NCBI GenBank assembly: GCA_965278965.1
Contig: OZ257127.1
Location: 2,976,001-3,040,000, forward strand
Reading direction: 5' to 3'
DNA: 64,000 nucleotides
DNA from: UBA10649 sp965278965
Lineage (GTDB): Bacteria > Actinomycetota > Actinomycetes > S36-B12
Part shown: positions 17,491 through 25,667 of the stretch, piece after piece
How the letters are laid out: the number at the start of each line of letters is the position of its first letter
Position numbering within the stretch: the first letter of the stretch is position 1
Translations under genes and position numbers: made by a program
The notes under the pieces: model-generated
The model's input: only the letters and a program-made list of their open reading frames with translations
What the model was told of the DNA's origin: nothing
Databases searched by the model: none

Positions 17491-20391
17491 TCAGGTGGGT
17501 TGGAGGATCGTCGACCAGCCGCCGGGCTCGCGGACGACCTGGAGCTGTGCGCCGATCGACTCCTTCATGGCGTCGACGTGGCTGATGACCCCGACCGTTC
17601 GGCCGCCGGCCTTCAGCGAGTCCAGCGTCGTCATCGCGACCTCGAGGAAGTCCGGTGACAGGCTGCCGAAGCCCTCGTCGACGAACAGCGTGTCGAGCTC
17701 GACACCGCCCGCGCGCGCGGTGACGACCTCGGCCAGCCCCAGGGCGAGGGCGAGGGACGTCAGGAACTGCTCGCCGCCGGACAGGGTGTGCGGATCACGC
17801 GCCCGACCGGTGTTCTCATCCATGACCTCCAGCTCCAGGCCGGCGCGCGCGTTCGCGTGCAGGATGCCGCGCTCGGTGTGCAAGAGCTGGTAGCGCCCGC
17901 CGGTCATGACGCGCAGACGGCTGTTCGCGGCGGCGAGGACCGCCTCGAGCTCGGCGGCGACGTAGTAACTCTCCAATGACATGCCGGTGCTGTTCGGAGC
18001 CTTGCCGACGACCGTGTCGGCGAGCCGCTCCAGGACCGCGTACGCGGCGGCGGCCTCAGAGGCGGCCGCGAGGAGCTGACGCAGATGCTCACGCTGGACC
18101 GCCAGAGCATCGACTGCGTTCGACGCCGTCGTGCGTGCTGCTGCCGCCGCGTCGCGCCGCTCCTTGGTGGCGTGAACCTGCGCGATGGCGCCGGCGAGGT
18201 CGATGACCTCCTCGGCCATCCCCTGCAGGTCGGGCGCGGCGAGTTGGGCTCGCAGCCCCGTGATGGCGGCGTCGTACTGCTCGACCTCCTTCGTGCGCGC
18301 CGAGAGCGTGCGCTCGTCGAGCAGCGCAGCGGTGGCCTCCGCGGCTGATGCGAACCCCTCCGACTGAGCCTTCTCGTCCTGGTGGGCCAGGGCTGCGGCG
18401 AGCTGTGCCGCCCGCGCGTCGCGCTGCGCGATCGCATCGGCGAGGGCGCTGGCGGCGTCACGCTCAGCGGCGAGCGCCGCGTTCCGGGCAGCGACGGTGT
18501 CATAGTCACCGCGCAGCAGGTCGGCCCTCGCCCGCAGCTCGGTGCGGGTGGCGGTCAGCTCCGTCTCGCGGGTCCGGCAGGCGGCGAGGTCGTGCTCGGT
18601 CTTCGATCGCACGGTGTTCAGGCCGCCGTCGGCGGTCAGTGCCTCGTCGATCTCGGCCAGCCGGATGGCGGCTGCCAGCCCCGCGTCGAGGTCTGCCTGA
18701 GCGTGGTCGAGCTCGGTGACGAGTGTCGCGAGGTCCGTCTCCCCGACGAGCGCGCGCAGGGCCGCGTCCTTCGTGCGGAGCTCGTCGGCTCGGGTGCGAG
18801 CCGCCGTCCGCACAGGGTCGAGCAGGTCTGCGGCGGCCCGCGCCGTGTCGACGGCAGCGCGGTCGACGGCGTCCCCTTCCGGAACCGCGGGTGCGGGGTG
18901 ATCGGGCGACCCGCATACGGCACACGGCACCCCTGGGAGGAGGTCAGCCGCGAGGATCGCGGCCTGCCCGTGGAGATGCTGGTCCATGAGGACGTTGGCG
19001 CGATGGAGGGCCGTCTCGTACGCGCGGTCGGCCGAGAGCAGATCCTCCTCTGCCTCGCGCAGCTCGCTCGCGATGGCCTGGGCCTCGGAGGCGGACTCCA
19101 CGCGCCGCTGCACTGCCTCGCACCGGTCTCGACGAGGTTCGACCTGCGCCGCGGTTGCGACGAGCGACTCACGCTCGGCTGCGAGGCGGGCGATAGTCGC
19201 CGTTGTCCGGTCGAGCTGCTCGGCCAGTCGCGCGACGTCAGCGGCGGCGCGCTCGAGGTCAGTGTCGAGCTGCTCGGCACGCTGCTCGTCGGCGAGCGCG
19301 CCGGCGAGTGCGCCGAGCTCCTGCTCGAGGCGGGTGACCTCGGCGGCCAGGTGCTCGTCCGCGGCGGCACCGAGGTACCCGCGACGGGCGACCTCCACCG
19401 CGGCTTGGACCTGTTCGAGGGCCGACGCTGCGATCGCGGCCGCGTCGATCAGTGGCCGGACGCGTTCAGCGCGCTCGGCTGCGACCACCAACGCCCGCTC
19501 ACGCTCGATCGCCGGGCGGCGATCCTCGAGGTCGGCGAGCGCCGCCGCGGCGAGCTCCCGACGATGCTGGCGCTCGGCGACGTCGCGGCGAGCAGTCGCC
19601 GCGGCCTCGTCGGCCGTGGCGATCTCGAAGGCAGCGTCCCGGACGCGGAGCTCCTGCGCGGCTGCCTCGGCGATGGCATCGGCCCATTCGAGCTCGCGTC
19701 CGGGCTCAGGGCTCCCCAACGCTGGCGGCGCGGGGATCGTGCCGACGAGCATGGCGACGGCGGAGCGGTTCTGTTCTGTCTCGGCGCGCAGCGTCCTGCG
19801 CCGCTCGGCGATCCGATCCTGGTAGTCCTTGAACCGGCGCGCGCCGAAGAGCTTGCTGAGAAGGCTGAGCCGCTCGTCGCTCGGCGCCAGGAGGAACCGC
19901 TGGAAGCGTCCTTGCGCGAGCAGGATGACCTGCAAGAACTCGTCCTGGGTGAGGTGGACGAGGTCGGTGACGCACCCCGCGACATCCCGGGGCTTGTCGG
20001 CGAGGCCGACCCAGTCGGCGTCCTCGCGACGCTGGAGGAGCGCGGTGGCCTTCTGAGTCGTCGTGCCCTCGCCACGGGCCTTCGGCCGCTCGTACTCCGG
20101 TGAGCGGGTGATGCGGTACTCGGCGCCGTTCGTCTCGAACTCCAGGACGGCCAGGGTCGCATCCCCTGGCCCGCAGTAGTCGCTCCGGAAACGTGGCGTC
20201 GCGTTGACGTCGTCCCACCGCGGGGCGTCGCCGTAGAGGGCGTACACGATGGCGTCGAGGATCGTCGACTTGCCCGCACCGGTCTCGCCGCCGATGAGGA
20301 ACAGCCCGTCGTCAGCGAACGCTGCGAGGTCGACGACCTGGGCGTCCTTGAAGGGCCCGAAGCCCTCGATCGTGATCCGGCGGATCCGCAT
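17491..20391 (-). CDS. sbcC: exonuclease SbcC (Rad50-type SMC ATPase)
   Basis: A 966-residue Rad50-like ATPase that, with SbcD, forms an ATP-dependent nuclease cleaving hairpins, palindromes and protein-blocked ends. The N-terminus holds GPFKDAQVVDLAAF and the Walker A GGETGAGKSTILDAI. Long coiled coils flank a zinc hook CAVCGSPDHPAP near residue 490. The C-terminal half has the ABC signature LSGGEQFLTSLALALGLAEV and Walker B LFVDEGFGSLSPDF. It overlaps sbcD by one base (TGATG), so the two are translationally coupled. A nuclease against large palindromes encoded next to a 20-bp-arm palindrome is notable but may be chance. Confidence 0.95.
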   Translation of the reverse strand: MRIRRITIEGFGPFKDAQVVDLAAFADDGLFLIGGETGAGKSTILDAIVYALYGDAPRWDDVNATPRFRSDYCGPGDATLAVLEFETNGAEYRITRSPEYERPKARGEGTTTQKATALLQRREDADWVGLADKPRDVAGCVTDLVHLTQDEFLQVILLAQGRFQRFLLAPSDERLSLLSKLFGARRFKDYQDRIAERRRTLRAETEQNRSAVAMLVGTIPAPPALGSPEPGRELEWADAIAEAAAQELRVRDAAFEIATADEAAATARRDVAERQHRRELAAAALADLEDRRPAIERERALVVAAERAERVRPLIDAAAIAASALEQVQAAVEVARRGYLGAAADEHLAAEVTRLEQELGALAGALADEQRAEQLDTDLERAAADVARLAEQLDRTTATIARLAAERESLVATAAQVEPRRDRCEAVQRRVESASEAQAIASELREAEEDLLSADRAYETALHRANVLMDQHLHGQAAILAADLLPGVPCAVCGSPDHPAPAVPEGDAVDRAAVDTARAAADLLDPVRTAARTRADELRTKDAALRALVGETDLATLVTELDHAQADLDAGLAAAIRLAEIDEALTADGGLNTVRSKTEHDLAACRTRETELTATRTELRARADLLRGDYDTVAARNAALAAERDAASALADAIAQRDARAAQLAAALAHQDEKAQSEGFASAAEATAALLDERTLSARTKEVEQYDAAITGLRAQLAAPDLQGMAEEVIDLAGAIAQVHATKERRDAAAAARTTASNAVDALAVQREHLRQLLAAASEAAAAYAVLERLADTVVGKAPNSTGMSLESYYVAAELEAVLAAANSRLRVMTGGRYQLLHTERGILHANARAGLELEVMDENTGRARDPHTLSGGEQFLTSLALALGLAEVVTARAGGVELDTLFVDEGFGSLSPDFLEVAMTTLDSLKAGGRTVGVISHVDAMKESIGAQLQVVREPGGWSTILQPT

Positions 20392-21572
20392 CAGTGGACG
20401 TCCACTGCGGCGTGCTCAGCGATGACGGCGTCGACGATCGCGTCCTCCGCGGGTGAAGGACCCTCGCCGGCTCGTACGTCGGCCAGGAAGGATGAGACGA
20501 CCTGCGGGTCGGTCTTGCCGGCCACCCGCTCGGTGTACGAGGTGGCGGGTCGGTCGGCGCGGTCCGCGGGCTCCCACACGACCTCGGCGCACCAGGCGAA
20601 ACGTTCGCGGAGCTTGCGCATCGGCTCGACCTGCCGGGTCCGGTCGGTGTAGACCGCGCGGACATAGTGGTCGGTGAACGCCTCCAGCGCGGGGTCCACG
20701 AGCAGGTCGGCGAACATGCCCGTGACCTGGTGCAGCGGTCGGGGAACCGGCAGGTCGAGCCACTCGACACCTGCGAGCCCGTCGGCGTCGAGGGTGACGA
20801 GCCAGCCGCCGCGGGGTTTGCCGGCCTCGGAGAAGGAGTAGTGCACCGGCGCACCGGAGTAGCGCACGTGCTCGGCCAGCGCCATGCGGCCGTGGATGTG
20901 GCCGAGCGCGGCGTAGTCGACGCCGGCGAATGCGTCGATGGGCACGGAGTCGACGCCACCGGCGACGAGCGGGTCGCGCGTGATGGCCCGCTCGGAGTCT
21001 GCCGACTCCGCATGCCCACCGGCGACGAACGTGTGTGCGAGCACCACCGATCGCCGGCCGGTCGTGGGTCGTCGCGCGATCTCCGCACGCACGTGAGCCA
21101 TCGCCGCGGACACCACCTCGTTCTGCGTTCGGGCACCGGGGGGCGCCCATTCGCGGCCTCGCACGAGCTCGGGCTGCAGGAACGGCAGGGCGTACACGTC
21201 GACCGGGCCGTGCTGGTCGGCGAGCTCGGCAGGCTGGTGGATGCGACCGGAGTCGGTTAGCAGATGCAGGCCGGCACCGGCGCTGAACGCCCCGGCGAAC
21301 CCCAGCCGGATCGCGGAGTCGTGGTTGCCGCTGGTCATCACGACGATCGCGCCGGTGTCCAGGATGGCCCGGACGGCGTCACGCAGCACAGCGACCGCCT
21401 CTGCGGACGGGTTCGCGAGGTCGTAGACGTCGCCGGCGACAAGGACGACGTCGACGTCGTTCTCCCGGACCAGTGGCGGGATAGCCGCGAGCACGTCACG
21501 CGTCGCCTCGAGCGTCGAGTAGCCGTGGAAGGTCCTGCCCACGTGCCAGTCCGACGTGTGGAAGATCCTCAC
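20391..21572 (-). CDS. sbcD: exonuclease SbcD (Mre11-type phosphoesterase)
   Basis: A 393-residue calcineurin-like metallophosphoesterase, the nuclease subunit of SbcCD. All metal-binding motifs are present: FHTSDWHVGR, VAGDVYD, TSGNHDS, VLAHTFVAGGH and ALGHIHGRM. The C-terminal third is the capping domain (MRKLRERFAW and following). It is the first gene of the sbcDC transcript; sbcC starts within its stop codon. Upstream, about 100 bp on, lies the Rv3235-like gene on the same strand. Confidence 0.95.
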   Translation of the reverse strand: MRIFHTSDWHVGRTFHGYSTLEATRDVLAAIPPLVRENDVDVVLVAGDVYDLANPSAEAVAVLRDAVRAILDTGAIVVMTSGNHDSAIRLGFAGAFSAGAGLHLLTDSGRIHQPAELADQHGPVDVYALPFLQPELVRGREWAPPGARTQNEVVSAAMAHVRAEIARRPTTGRRSVVLAHTFVAGGHAESADSERAITRDPLVAGGVDSVPIDAFAGVDYAALGHIHGRMALAEHVRYSGAPVHYSFSEAGKPRGGWLVTLDADGLAGVEWLDLPVPRPLHQVTGMFADLLVDPALEAFTDHYVRAVYTDRTRQVEPMRKLRERFAWCAEVVWEPADRADRPATSYTERVAGKTDPQVVSSFLADVRAGEGPSPAEDAIVDAVIAEHAAVDVH

Positions 21573-21673
21573 TGCGACCCCTCGGCCGTGCCCGCGCAGG
21601 TCCGCCCAGGCATGCGCGCGGCGGGGCTGCTCTTCACGCGGAGATCGTATGGCGGGGATCCGACGCCGTCCGG

Positions 21674-22210
21674 TCAGCGCATGTCGACGACGGTGGCCAG
21701 CCAGCGTTCGCCCCGGGCCTCGAGCCGGATCGCGACGGCCGACGCTCGGTCGCCGCCGATCAGCACCGCCGAGGCCTCAACGACGCCGGGGGCGACCGCG
21801 CACGTCCGCACGGACCCCACGCGCCGCAGCCGGCGGGTCCCGCGCTGGGCGCGCGCTGCGGGGTGCCGTTGCACCGCCAGACCGCGGCGGGCCAGGCGGG
21901 CGATCTCATCCCGGGCGACGTGCTTGGTCAGCTGCGACGGCGGTCGCTCGCCGCTGGCGACCTCGGCGACGGCCCGAGCCAGCCGTGCGACCCAGGCCCG
22001 AGGTTCGGGCAGGCCAGCAGTGAGCGGGTCGTCCGCAGGCGCGGCTGAGCCGACGATGCGCAGGTCCGGCGGCACCTCGGGGATCGCATCGATCCCCGGC
22101 GCGACCTCGTACCGCAGGTCCAGCGTCAGCTGCTGCGTCCCGTCGATGACGCGGAGGGCCGGTCGGTCGTCGCGTCGCCACGAGGACGGTCCGTACGTGG
22201 GCAGGCTCAT
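21674..22210 (-). CDS. Rv3235-family (DUF6459-like) protein
   Basis: A 178-residue basic protein starting at MSLPTYGPSSW. The C-terminal half, GSVRTCAVAPGVVEASAVLIGG followed by RASAVAIRLEARGERWLATVVDMR, matches the actinobacterial Rv3235 family (SecA-associated neighbourhood protein, fold similar to NTF2-like tails). The middle VARDEIARLARRG is helical. Function is unknown. The proximity to secA and sbcDC is as in other actinobacteria. The IS1595-type element begins 64 bp upstream of the start codon, so its insertion may have separated this gene from its promoter or former neighbours. Confidence 0.6.
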   Translation of the reverse strand: MSLPTYGPSSWRRDDRPALRVIDGTQQLTLDLRYEVAPGIDAIPEVPPDLRIVGSAAPADDPLTAGLPEPRAWVARLARAVAEVASGERPPSQLTKHVARDEIARLARRGLAVQRHPAARAQRGTRRLRRVGSVRTCAVAPGVVEASAVLIGGDRASAVAIRLEARGERWLATVVDMR

Positions 22211-22265
22211 CGTGCTCCGATCGTGCGCTGCGCCGCGTCGGGGGAGCCGCGGAGGCCAATAGGTT

Positions 22266-22273
22266 CGTTTATC
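22266..22273. repeat. left target-site duplication of the IS1595-type element
   Basis: The octamer CGTTTATC immediately precedes the left terminal repeat. It matches CGTTTACC at 25668-25675, immediately after the right terminal repeat, at 7 of 8 positions in direct orientation. Eight-base duplications are typical of the IS1595 family. The single difference suggests the insertion is not very recent. Confidence 0.75.
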
Positions 22274-22410
22274 GGTGATGTGTGACGTGACAAACCCACC
22301 CGATCCGACGCCAGCGCCCCGAACTCGTCGGTAGTTGGGAAACTGACACACCGAGCGAATAGGCTCGGGTCCGTACTTGTGGACGACGATGTGGATAACC
22401 TGGGGGAGTC

Positions 22411-22863
22411 ATGGCCTATTCAGCGAGCCAAATCTCCGACTGGATGCTCTCGTGGGCGGACGTCGCCGAGGGTGAGGACGCGGGACTCACCCACCTGAAG
22501 CTCCAGAAGTTGCTCTACTACGCCCAGGGCACGTTCTTGGCCGCGCGCAATGAACCATTGTTTGCGGACCGCATCGAGGCGTGGACCCATGGCCCTGTCG
22601 TGCCTACTGAATATCACCGACTCAAGGGGTACGGATCTGGTCCCATCGTCGTTGAGTCGGCAATTTCTCCGGAGTTCGACTGGAACGACTTCGATGATGT
22701 TGAGGACCATCTCATCGACGTCTGGAACCGCTACGGGCAGTTCGCGGCGTGGACGTTGCGCGAGAAAACGCATCACGAGCCGCCTTGGCTGGATGCGTCG
22801 GCGCGTGGCGCGGGTGCGGAGATAACCCAAGAGTCGATGCGCGCCTACTTCTCGACGCTGTAG
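22411..22863 (+). CDS. Panacea-domain (DUF4065, SocA-like) antitoxin candidate
   Basis: A 150-residue protein with the full Panacea/DUF4065 pattern: N-terminal SASQISDWMLSWADV, then LTHLKLQKLLYYAQGTFLA, the IEAWTHGPVVPTEYHRLKGYG block and helices to WTLREKTHHEPPWLD. In characterised cases (SocA, PanA) the domain neutralises or presents a toxin encoded next door. GGGGGAG lies 4 nt before the ATG. The stop overlaps the next start (TAGTG), so the two are translated as a pair, as in toxin-antitoxin operons. It is the first cargo gene inside the left end of the IS1595-type element. No helix-turn-helix is obvious, so autoregulation cannot be claimed. Confidence 0.88.
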   Translation: MAYSASQISDWMLSWADVAEGEDAGLTHLKLQKLLYYAQGTFLAARNEPLFADRIEAWTHGPVVPTEYHRLKGYGSGPIVVESAISPEFDWNDFDDVEDHLIDVWNRYGQFAAWTLREKTHHEPPWLDASARGAGAEITQESMRAYFSTL

Positions 22864-23267
22864 TGGGCAAGGGCAACGCGCCCGACAGGGGCCGCGCGCG
22901 TCCCGACCCGAGTGTCACGGGGGTCGAAGCTGACGAGTCGTACCCGGTTCTGTGTTTGCGCTTTGTGCAGAGTCGGTTCGGATTCGAGGAGCTGACGGAG
23001 AAGCAGCGCTCGGAGTTCATTCGTAAATGGGCCAAGCGAGCGCAGTTGAGTTGGACGGAACTGGTTCAACATTCACGTAAGGGACTCGGGTTCGAGAACA
23101 TTCCAGCCCACGAGATTAAGCGCCAGGCACCTGAGTCTCTGGCGGCCGGTCGGTACCTGGTCATGAGGCACGAGGGAAATCACGCCGTGGTCGGTGTCAG
23201 GGCCGGCGGTGCCTACAGAGTCCTTTGGATTGAGGCGAACTACGGCGACGTATACGACCACGGCTGA
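22863..23267 (+). CDS. small protein paired with the Panacea gene, candidate toxin
   Basis: A 134-residue protein from a GTG that overlaps the previous TAG by one base. Visible features: LCLRFVQSRFGFEELTEKQRSEF, a helix WTELVQHSRKGLGFENIP, then the strand run YLVMRHEGNHAVVGVRAGG, RVLWIEANYGDVYDHG ending the protein. The layout (short helices, then GxR and a terminal YDHG after a final strand) resembles small proteins of the RelE/HigB-like fold found beside DUF4065 genes, and I infer a toxin role on that basis plus the gene overlap. No toxin motif is diagnostic, so an unrelated partner is possible. Confidence 0.6.
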   Translation: MGKGNAPDRGRARPDPSVTGVEADESYPVLCLRFVQSRFGFEELTEKQRSEFIRKWAKRAQLSWTELVQHSRKGLGFENIPAHEIKRQAPESLAAGRYLVMRHEGNHAVVGVRAGGAYRVLWIEANYGDVYDHG

Positions 23268-23282
23268 CCGGTAGAATGGTGG

Positions 23283-23403
23283 AACTAACGGGAGTCGGAC
23301 CCGTCGGGCGTAGTTTCCAAGGCCGCACCCGGCAAACCTGCTAGTCCCAGGGGCCCCGCCGGTCCCGACCACTGGATTGTGGCCGTTTCCGGCGGGGCTC
23401 CCC
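23283..23403. terminator. structured spacer with bidirectional terminator-like hairpin
   Basis: Between the convergent partner gene and DUF5343 gene. A strong stem pairs GGGGCCCCGCCGG (23350-23362) with CCGGCGGGGCTCCCC (23389-23403), with a small internal hairpin CCAC-GTGG. Upstream, CGGG-AGTCGGA-CCCG sits inside a weaker outer pairing of GGAACTA with TAGTTTCC (about 23281-23318). The first is likely a terminator for both strands; whether the whole is a small RNA is unknown. Confidence 0.45.
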
Positions 23404-23448
23404 TCCTCCCCGCCGCCCCACCCTGGATCGGGCGAGCCGTCGGGAAAC

Positions 23449-24171
23449 TCACGGTGACTCGTCGGCCCCCGCCTCTACGGGCTGCTCGTACCCCGTCAGC
23501 TTGTCGACGAGCCCGATGACGAACTCGCGGTCTGATGTGCTGAGCTTGAAGAGGTCGACGTCGACTGTGACCGAGACGATGCCCCCCGACTTGAGGGTGA
23601 CGCTGTAGCTGTCCCCCGCCGCGGCCCGCGTAGTTGGTGTGGCCGGGGCTGGGGTGCTGGTGGGCTTCCGCGTCGCACGCGGCGTGCGCGGAGCCGATCG
23701 GGGCCCGACCTGCCGAGTCTTTTTGAAGTGCGGACTCAGCGGGAGGCCGGCCTCCTGCGCGGCGTGCAGGAAGAACCGGATGGTCTTGTCACGGGTGTCT
23801 CGGCTGTCGAGGCCGTACTCGTTCTTGAACACTTCCTGGAGCTGGTTCTCGGTCCCGTTCTGAGCCGACACACGCAGCGGGGGCTCGTAGTGGGACCGGA
23901 TGATGTTCCCGAGGATCTGCTTGCGCGCCTGTTCGTCGGCCTCGACCAAGGTGACCAGGGTCGGCAGCACGACGTGGTCATCGTTGATGAGTCCGAAGAC
24001 GCGAAGGGCACCGAACAGGTCCGCCTGAACGGTGCCCGACTTGTTGGACATCATGCTTCGGTCGATTGAGGGCGGGAGGGGCTTGCTCGCCAGGTCGCTG
24101 ATGTACGTCCAGAACGTGTTGAACGACATGGACGGCAACTTGGCCGGCTCGCTTATCGCGGGTTCGCTCAT
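23449..24171 (-). CDS. DUF5343 family protein
   Basis: A 240-residue protein with AGGAGGG 5 nt before its ATG. The N-terminal 140 residues fit DUF5343: ISDLASKPLPPSIDRSMM, SNKSGTVQADLFGALRVFGLI, then VEADEQARKQILGNIIRSHY and the helical FKNEYGLDSRDTRDKTIRFFLHAAQEAG. A basic Pro/Thr-rich linker (residues 145-185) joins a short C-terminal strand-rich domain YSVTLKSGGIVSVTVDVDLFKLSTSDREFV. The family often occurs in mobile or defence-related loci and its biochemical role is unknown. It lies within the IS1595-type element, antiparallel to the toxin-antitoxin-like pair, and reads away from the two small ORFs. Confidence 0.7.
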   Translation of the reverse strand: MSEPAISEPAKLPSMSFNTFWTYISDLASKPLPPSIDRSMMSNKSGTVQADLFGALRVFGLINDDHVVLPTLVTLVEADEQARKQILGNIIRSHYEPPLRVSAQNGTENQLQEVFKNEYGLDSRDTRDKTIRFFLHAAQEAGLPLSPHFKKTRQVGPRSAPRTPRATRKPTSTPAPATPTTRAAAGDSYSVTLKSGGIVSVTVDVDLFKLSTSDREFVIGLVDKLTGYEQPVEAGADESP

Positions 24172-24322
24172 GGTCCCTCCTATGGGATCCTGATGTCGAC
24201 GCCGACACTAGCAGTCCATAACGACATCCCACAAGAGCCGTCACGTTAGACATTTCAAACGCCCGTTTAGATTGTCACGGATCATGCTTGTGGTGACGTT
24301 ATGGGAGGGCGACCATGGGGGC

Positions 24323-24532
24323 ATGAGCATCGATCGAGGGACGCACCTGGAGAGCCTGACCGCGGCTGGCGAGCGCATCGTGCTCGTTGCTCTCGGCCCT
24401 GCCCGAAAAGGCCGGGACATCCCCGTCGTGCCCGTCTGCACCGTCGAGGAATATGACGAGGCACAGGCGGTCGGGAACGAACCGGAGGGATTCCTGTGGC
24501 CGCTGAACGCCGTCCAAGTCCTGCAAGCCTGA
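24323..24532 (+). CDS. small hypothetical protein in the IS element
   Basis: A 69-residue ORF from the ATG at 24323 (MSIDRGTHLESLTAAGERIVLV...). Earlier in-frame starts at 24272 (TTG) and 24284 (ATG) would add up to 17 residues. Neither choice has an ideal ribosome-binding site. The sequence has one beta-like segment (ERIVLVALGPARKG) and a C-terminal LWPLNAVQVLQA. I recognise no family. Divergent from DUF5343, with about 150 bp between, and overlapping in another frame with the next ORF. It may be an IS accessory protein. Confidence 0.45.
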   Translation: MSIDRGTHLESLTAAGERIVLVALGPARKGRDIPVVPVCTVEEYDEAQAVGNEPEGFLWPLNAVQVLQA

Positions 24533-24657
24533 CGGGCGACGACCCGGTCTCCCTCGATCCGCTCGACCCCGAGGAAGCGCTCCGCGCCCTCCTGGCGGTC
24601 AAGCCGAACGACGAGGCCGAGGCTCAGGAATCTGACCCGGAGGCCAGTGGCCGGTAG
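24496..24657 (+). CDS. 53-residue acidic hypothetical protein in the IS element
   Basis: A GTG start at 24496 inside the end of the previous ORF gives VAAERRPSPASLTGDD followed by PVSLDPLDPEEALRALLAVK and an acidic tail. The segment LDPEEALRALLAVKP resembles the short C-terminal motif of many tiny actinobacterial proteins of unknown function. Its end runs 34 bp into the 3' end of the convergent transposase gene. The preceding TGA-to-GTG overlap suggests coupling with the 69-residue ORF. Real but minor status is plausible; function is unknown. Confidence 0.45.
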   Translation: MAAERRPSPASLTGDDPVSLDPLDPEEALRALLAVKPNDEAEAQESDPEASGR

Positions 24658-25619
24658 GTCAGGCGCCGTCCGGCGGTGTTCTGCACGAGCCCGACCATGC
24701 GGTCGCTGTCGGTGACGTTGCGGGTGCTGTACCGGTAGTCGAACTCGGCCAGGTACCGGGGCAGATGCTCGACGCTGACGTGGTGGTGGGTGCCGTCGAT
24801 CGACCGCTTGAGCTGCGAAAAGTAGCCCTCGACGTGGTTGGTCGAGAAGCCCGCCGCGTTCTTGTACTCGTCGCGTGAGTGGACGACCGTCTCGTGCGCG
24901 GCCATCTCGTCGGCAAACATCTTGTAGCCGTTGGCCTCGTCCGTGACCAGCGTCGTCGCGGCCATATCGACGTGCTCGGCGATGACCTTGCGGAGCGTCG
25001 CCCCCTGGACGTTGGGGATGACCTGCGAGCGGACCTCGCCGCTCTCCACGTCCACGAGCGCCTGGACCGCAGTCTTGTCGGTGTGGGGCCGGTCCCAAGT
25101 GTTGCGAGCTGGCCGGACGTGCTTGGGCCGGTTGCTGGGCTTGCCGCCGATCCACGTCTCGTCCGAGGCGACCGTTCCACTCAAAAGTCCGGCCAGTGGC
25201 TCACGCTTCATGGCCTCGCGGATCCGGTGAACCATGAACCATGCCGTCTTCGGCGTCAGTTCGTACTTCCGCTCAATCTCCCGAGCGCTGACCCCGTTCT
25301 TGCTGCTGCACATCTCGAAGATGACGAACAGCCACGTCCGGACGGGGATCTTGGTCCCGTGGAAGATCGTCCCGGTCAGCACTGAGAACTGCTTGCGGCA
25401 GGCGCCGCACTTCCAGACCCGGCGCTCACTGACTGAGCCGGTCCGCGTCTTACGAGTCGTGCCGTTCGCGGGCTTGAGGTAGTACGCCTTGCCGATGACG
25501 CCGCAGTGCGGGCACACGGGCTCGCCGTTCCACCGCAGCTTCTCCAGGTACTCGTAAGCCTGACCCTCGCTCGTGATGCTCATGGCGAGGGCCGGAATCG
25601 AGATCTCCTGCTTGCTCAT
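24624..25619 (-). CDS. IS1595-family DDE transposase
   Basis: A 331-residue transposase from the ATG at 25619 (an in-frame start at 25640 is also possible). Residues 36-39 and 71-74 form a zinc ribbon (CPHCG ... CGAC). A helix-turn-helix-like region follows (SAREIERKYELTPKTAWFMVHRI). The catalytic set is Asp153 in SDETWIGGK, Asp227 in VTDEANGYKM, then STNHVEGYFSQLKRSI with Asn261, His262 and Glu264, the IS1595 DDE arrangement. All residues are intact, so the enzyme could be active. A -35-like TTGACA lies within the right terminal repeat, reading inward, and probably drives this gene. Confidence 0.93.
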   Translation of the reverse strand: MSKQEISIPALAMSITSEGQAYEYLEKLRWNGEPVCPHCGVIGKAYYLKPANGTTRKTRTGSVSERRVWKCGACRKQFSVLTGTIFHGTKIPVRTWLFVIFEMCSSKNGVSAREIERKYELTPKTAWFMVHRIREAMKREPLAGLLSGTVASDETWIGGKPSNRPKHVRPARNTWDRPHTDKTAVQALVDVESGEVRSQVIPNVQGATLRKVIAEHVDMAATTLVTDEANGYKMFADEMAAHETVVHSRDEYKNAAGFSTNHVEGYFSQLKRSIDGTHHHVSVEHLPRYLAEFDYRYSTRNVTDSDRMVGLVQNTAGRRLTYRPLASGSDS

Positions 25620-25667
25620 GGGAATAGTCAACCAAACCACTATGGGTTTGTCAAGTCACACATCACC

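Larger units (their letters stand above)
22274..25667. mobile_element. IS1595-family element with passenger genes (3394 bp)
   Basis: The ends are 25-bp inverted repeats: left 22274-22298 (starting GGTGATGTGTGACGTGACA) and right 25643-25667 (reverse complement starting GGTGATGTGTGACTTGACA), 24/25 identical. They are flanked by an 8-bp direct duplication with one mismatch. Inside, the transposase reads inward from the right end. The cargo is a Panacea/SocA antitoxin-like gene and its overlapping partner, a structured spacer, a DUF5343 gene and two small ORFs. The cargo is visibly less GC-rich than the chromosome. IS1595-family elements with passenger genes are known; this cargo set is not one I recognise. 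Confidence 0.85.

Noticed and set aside
23268..23350. Possible tRNA or tmRNA-like segment after the partner gene
   Set aside because: The GGAGTCGGACCCG string recalls a T-arm, but no acceptor stem, anticodon arm or CCA-adjacent discriminator can be folded around it.
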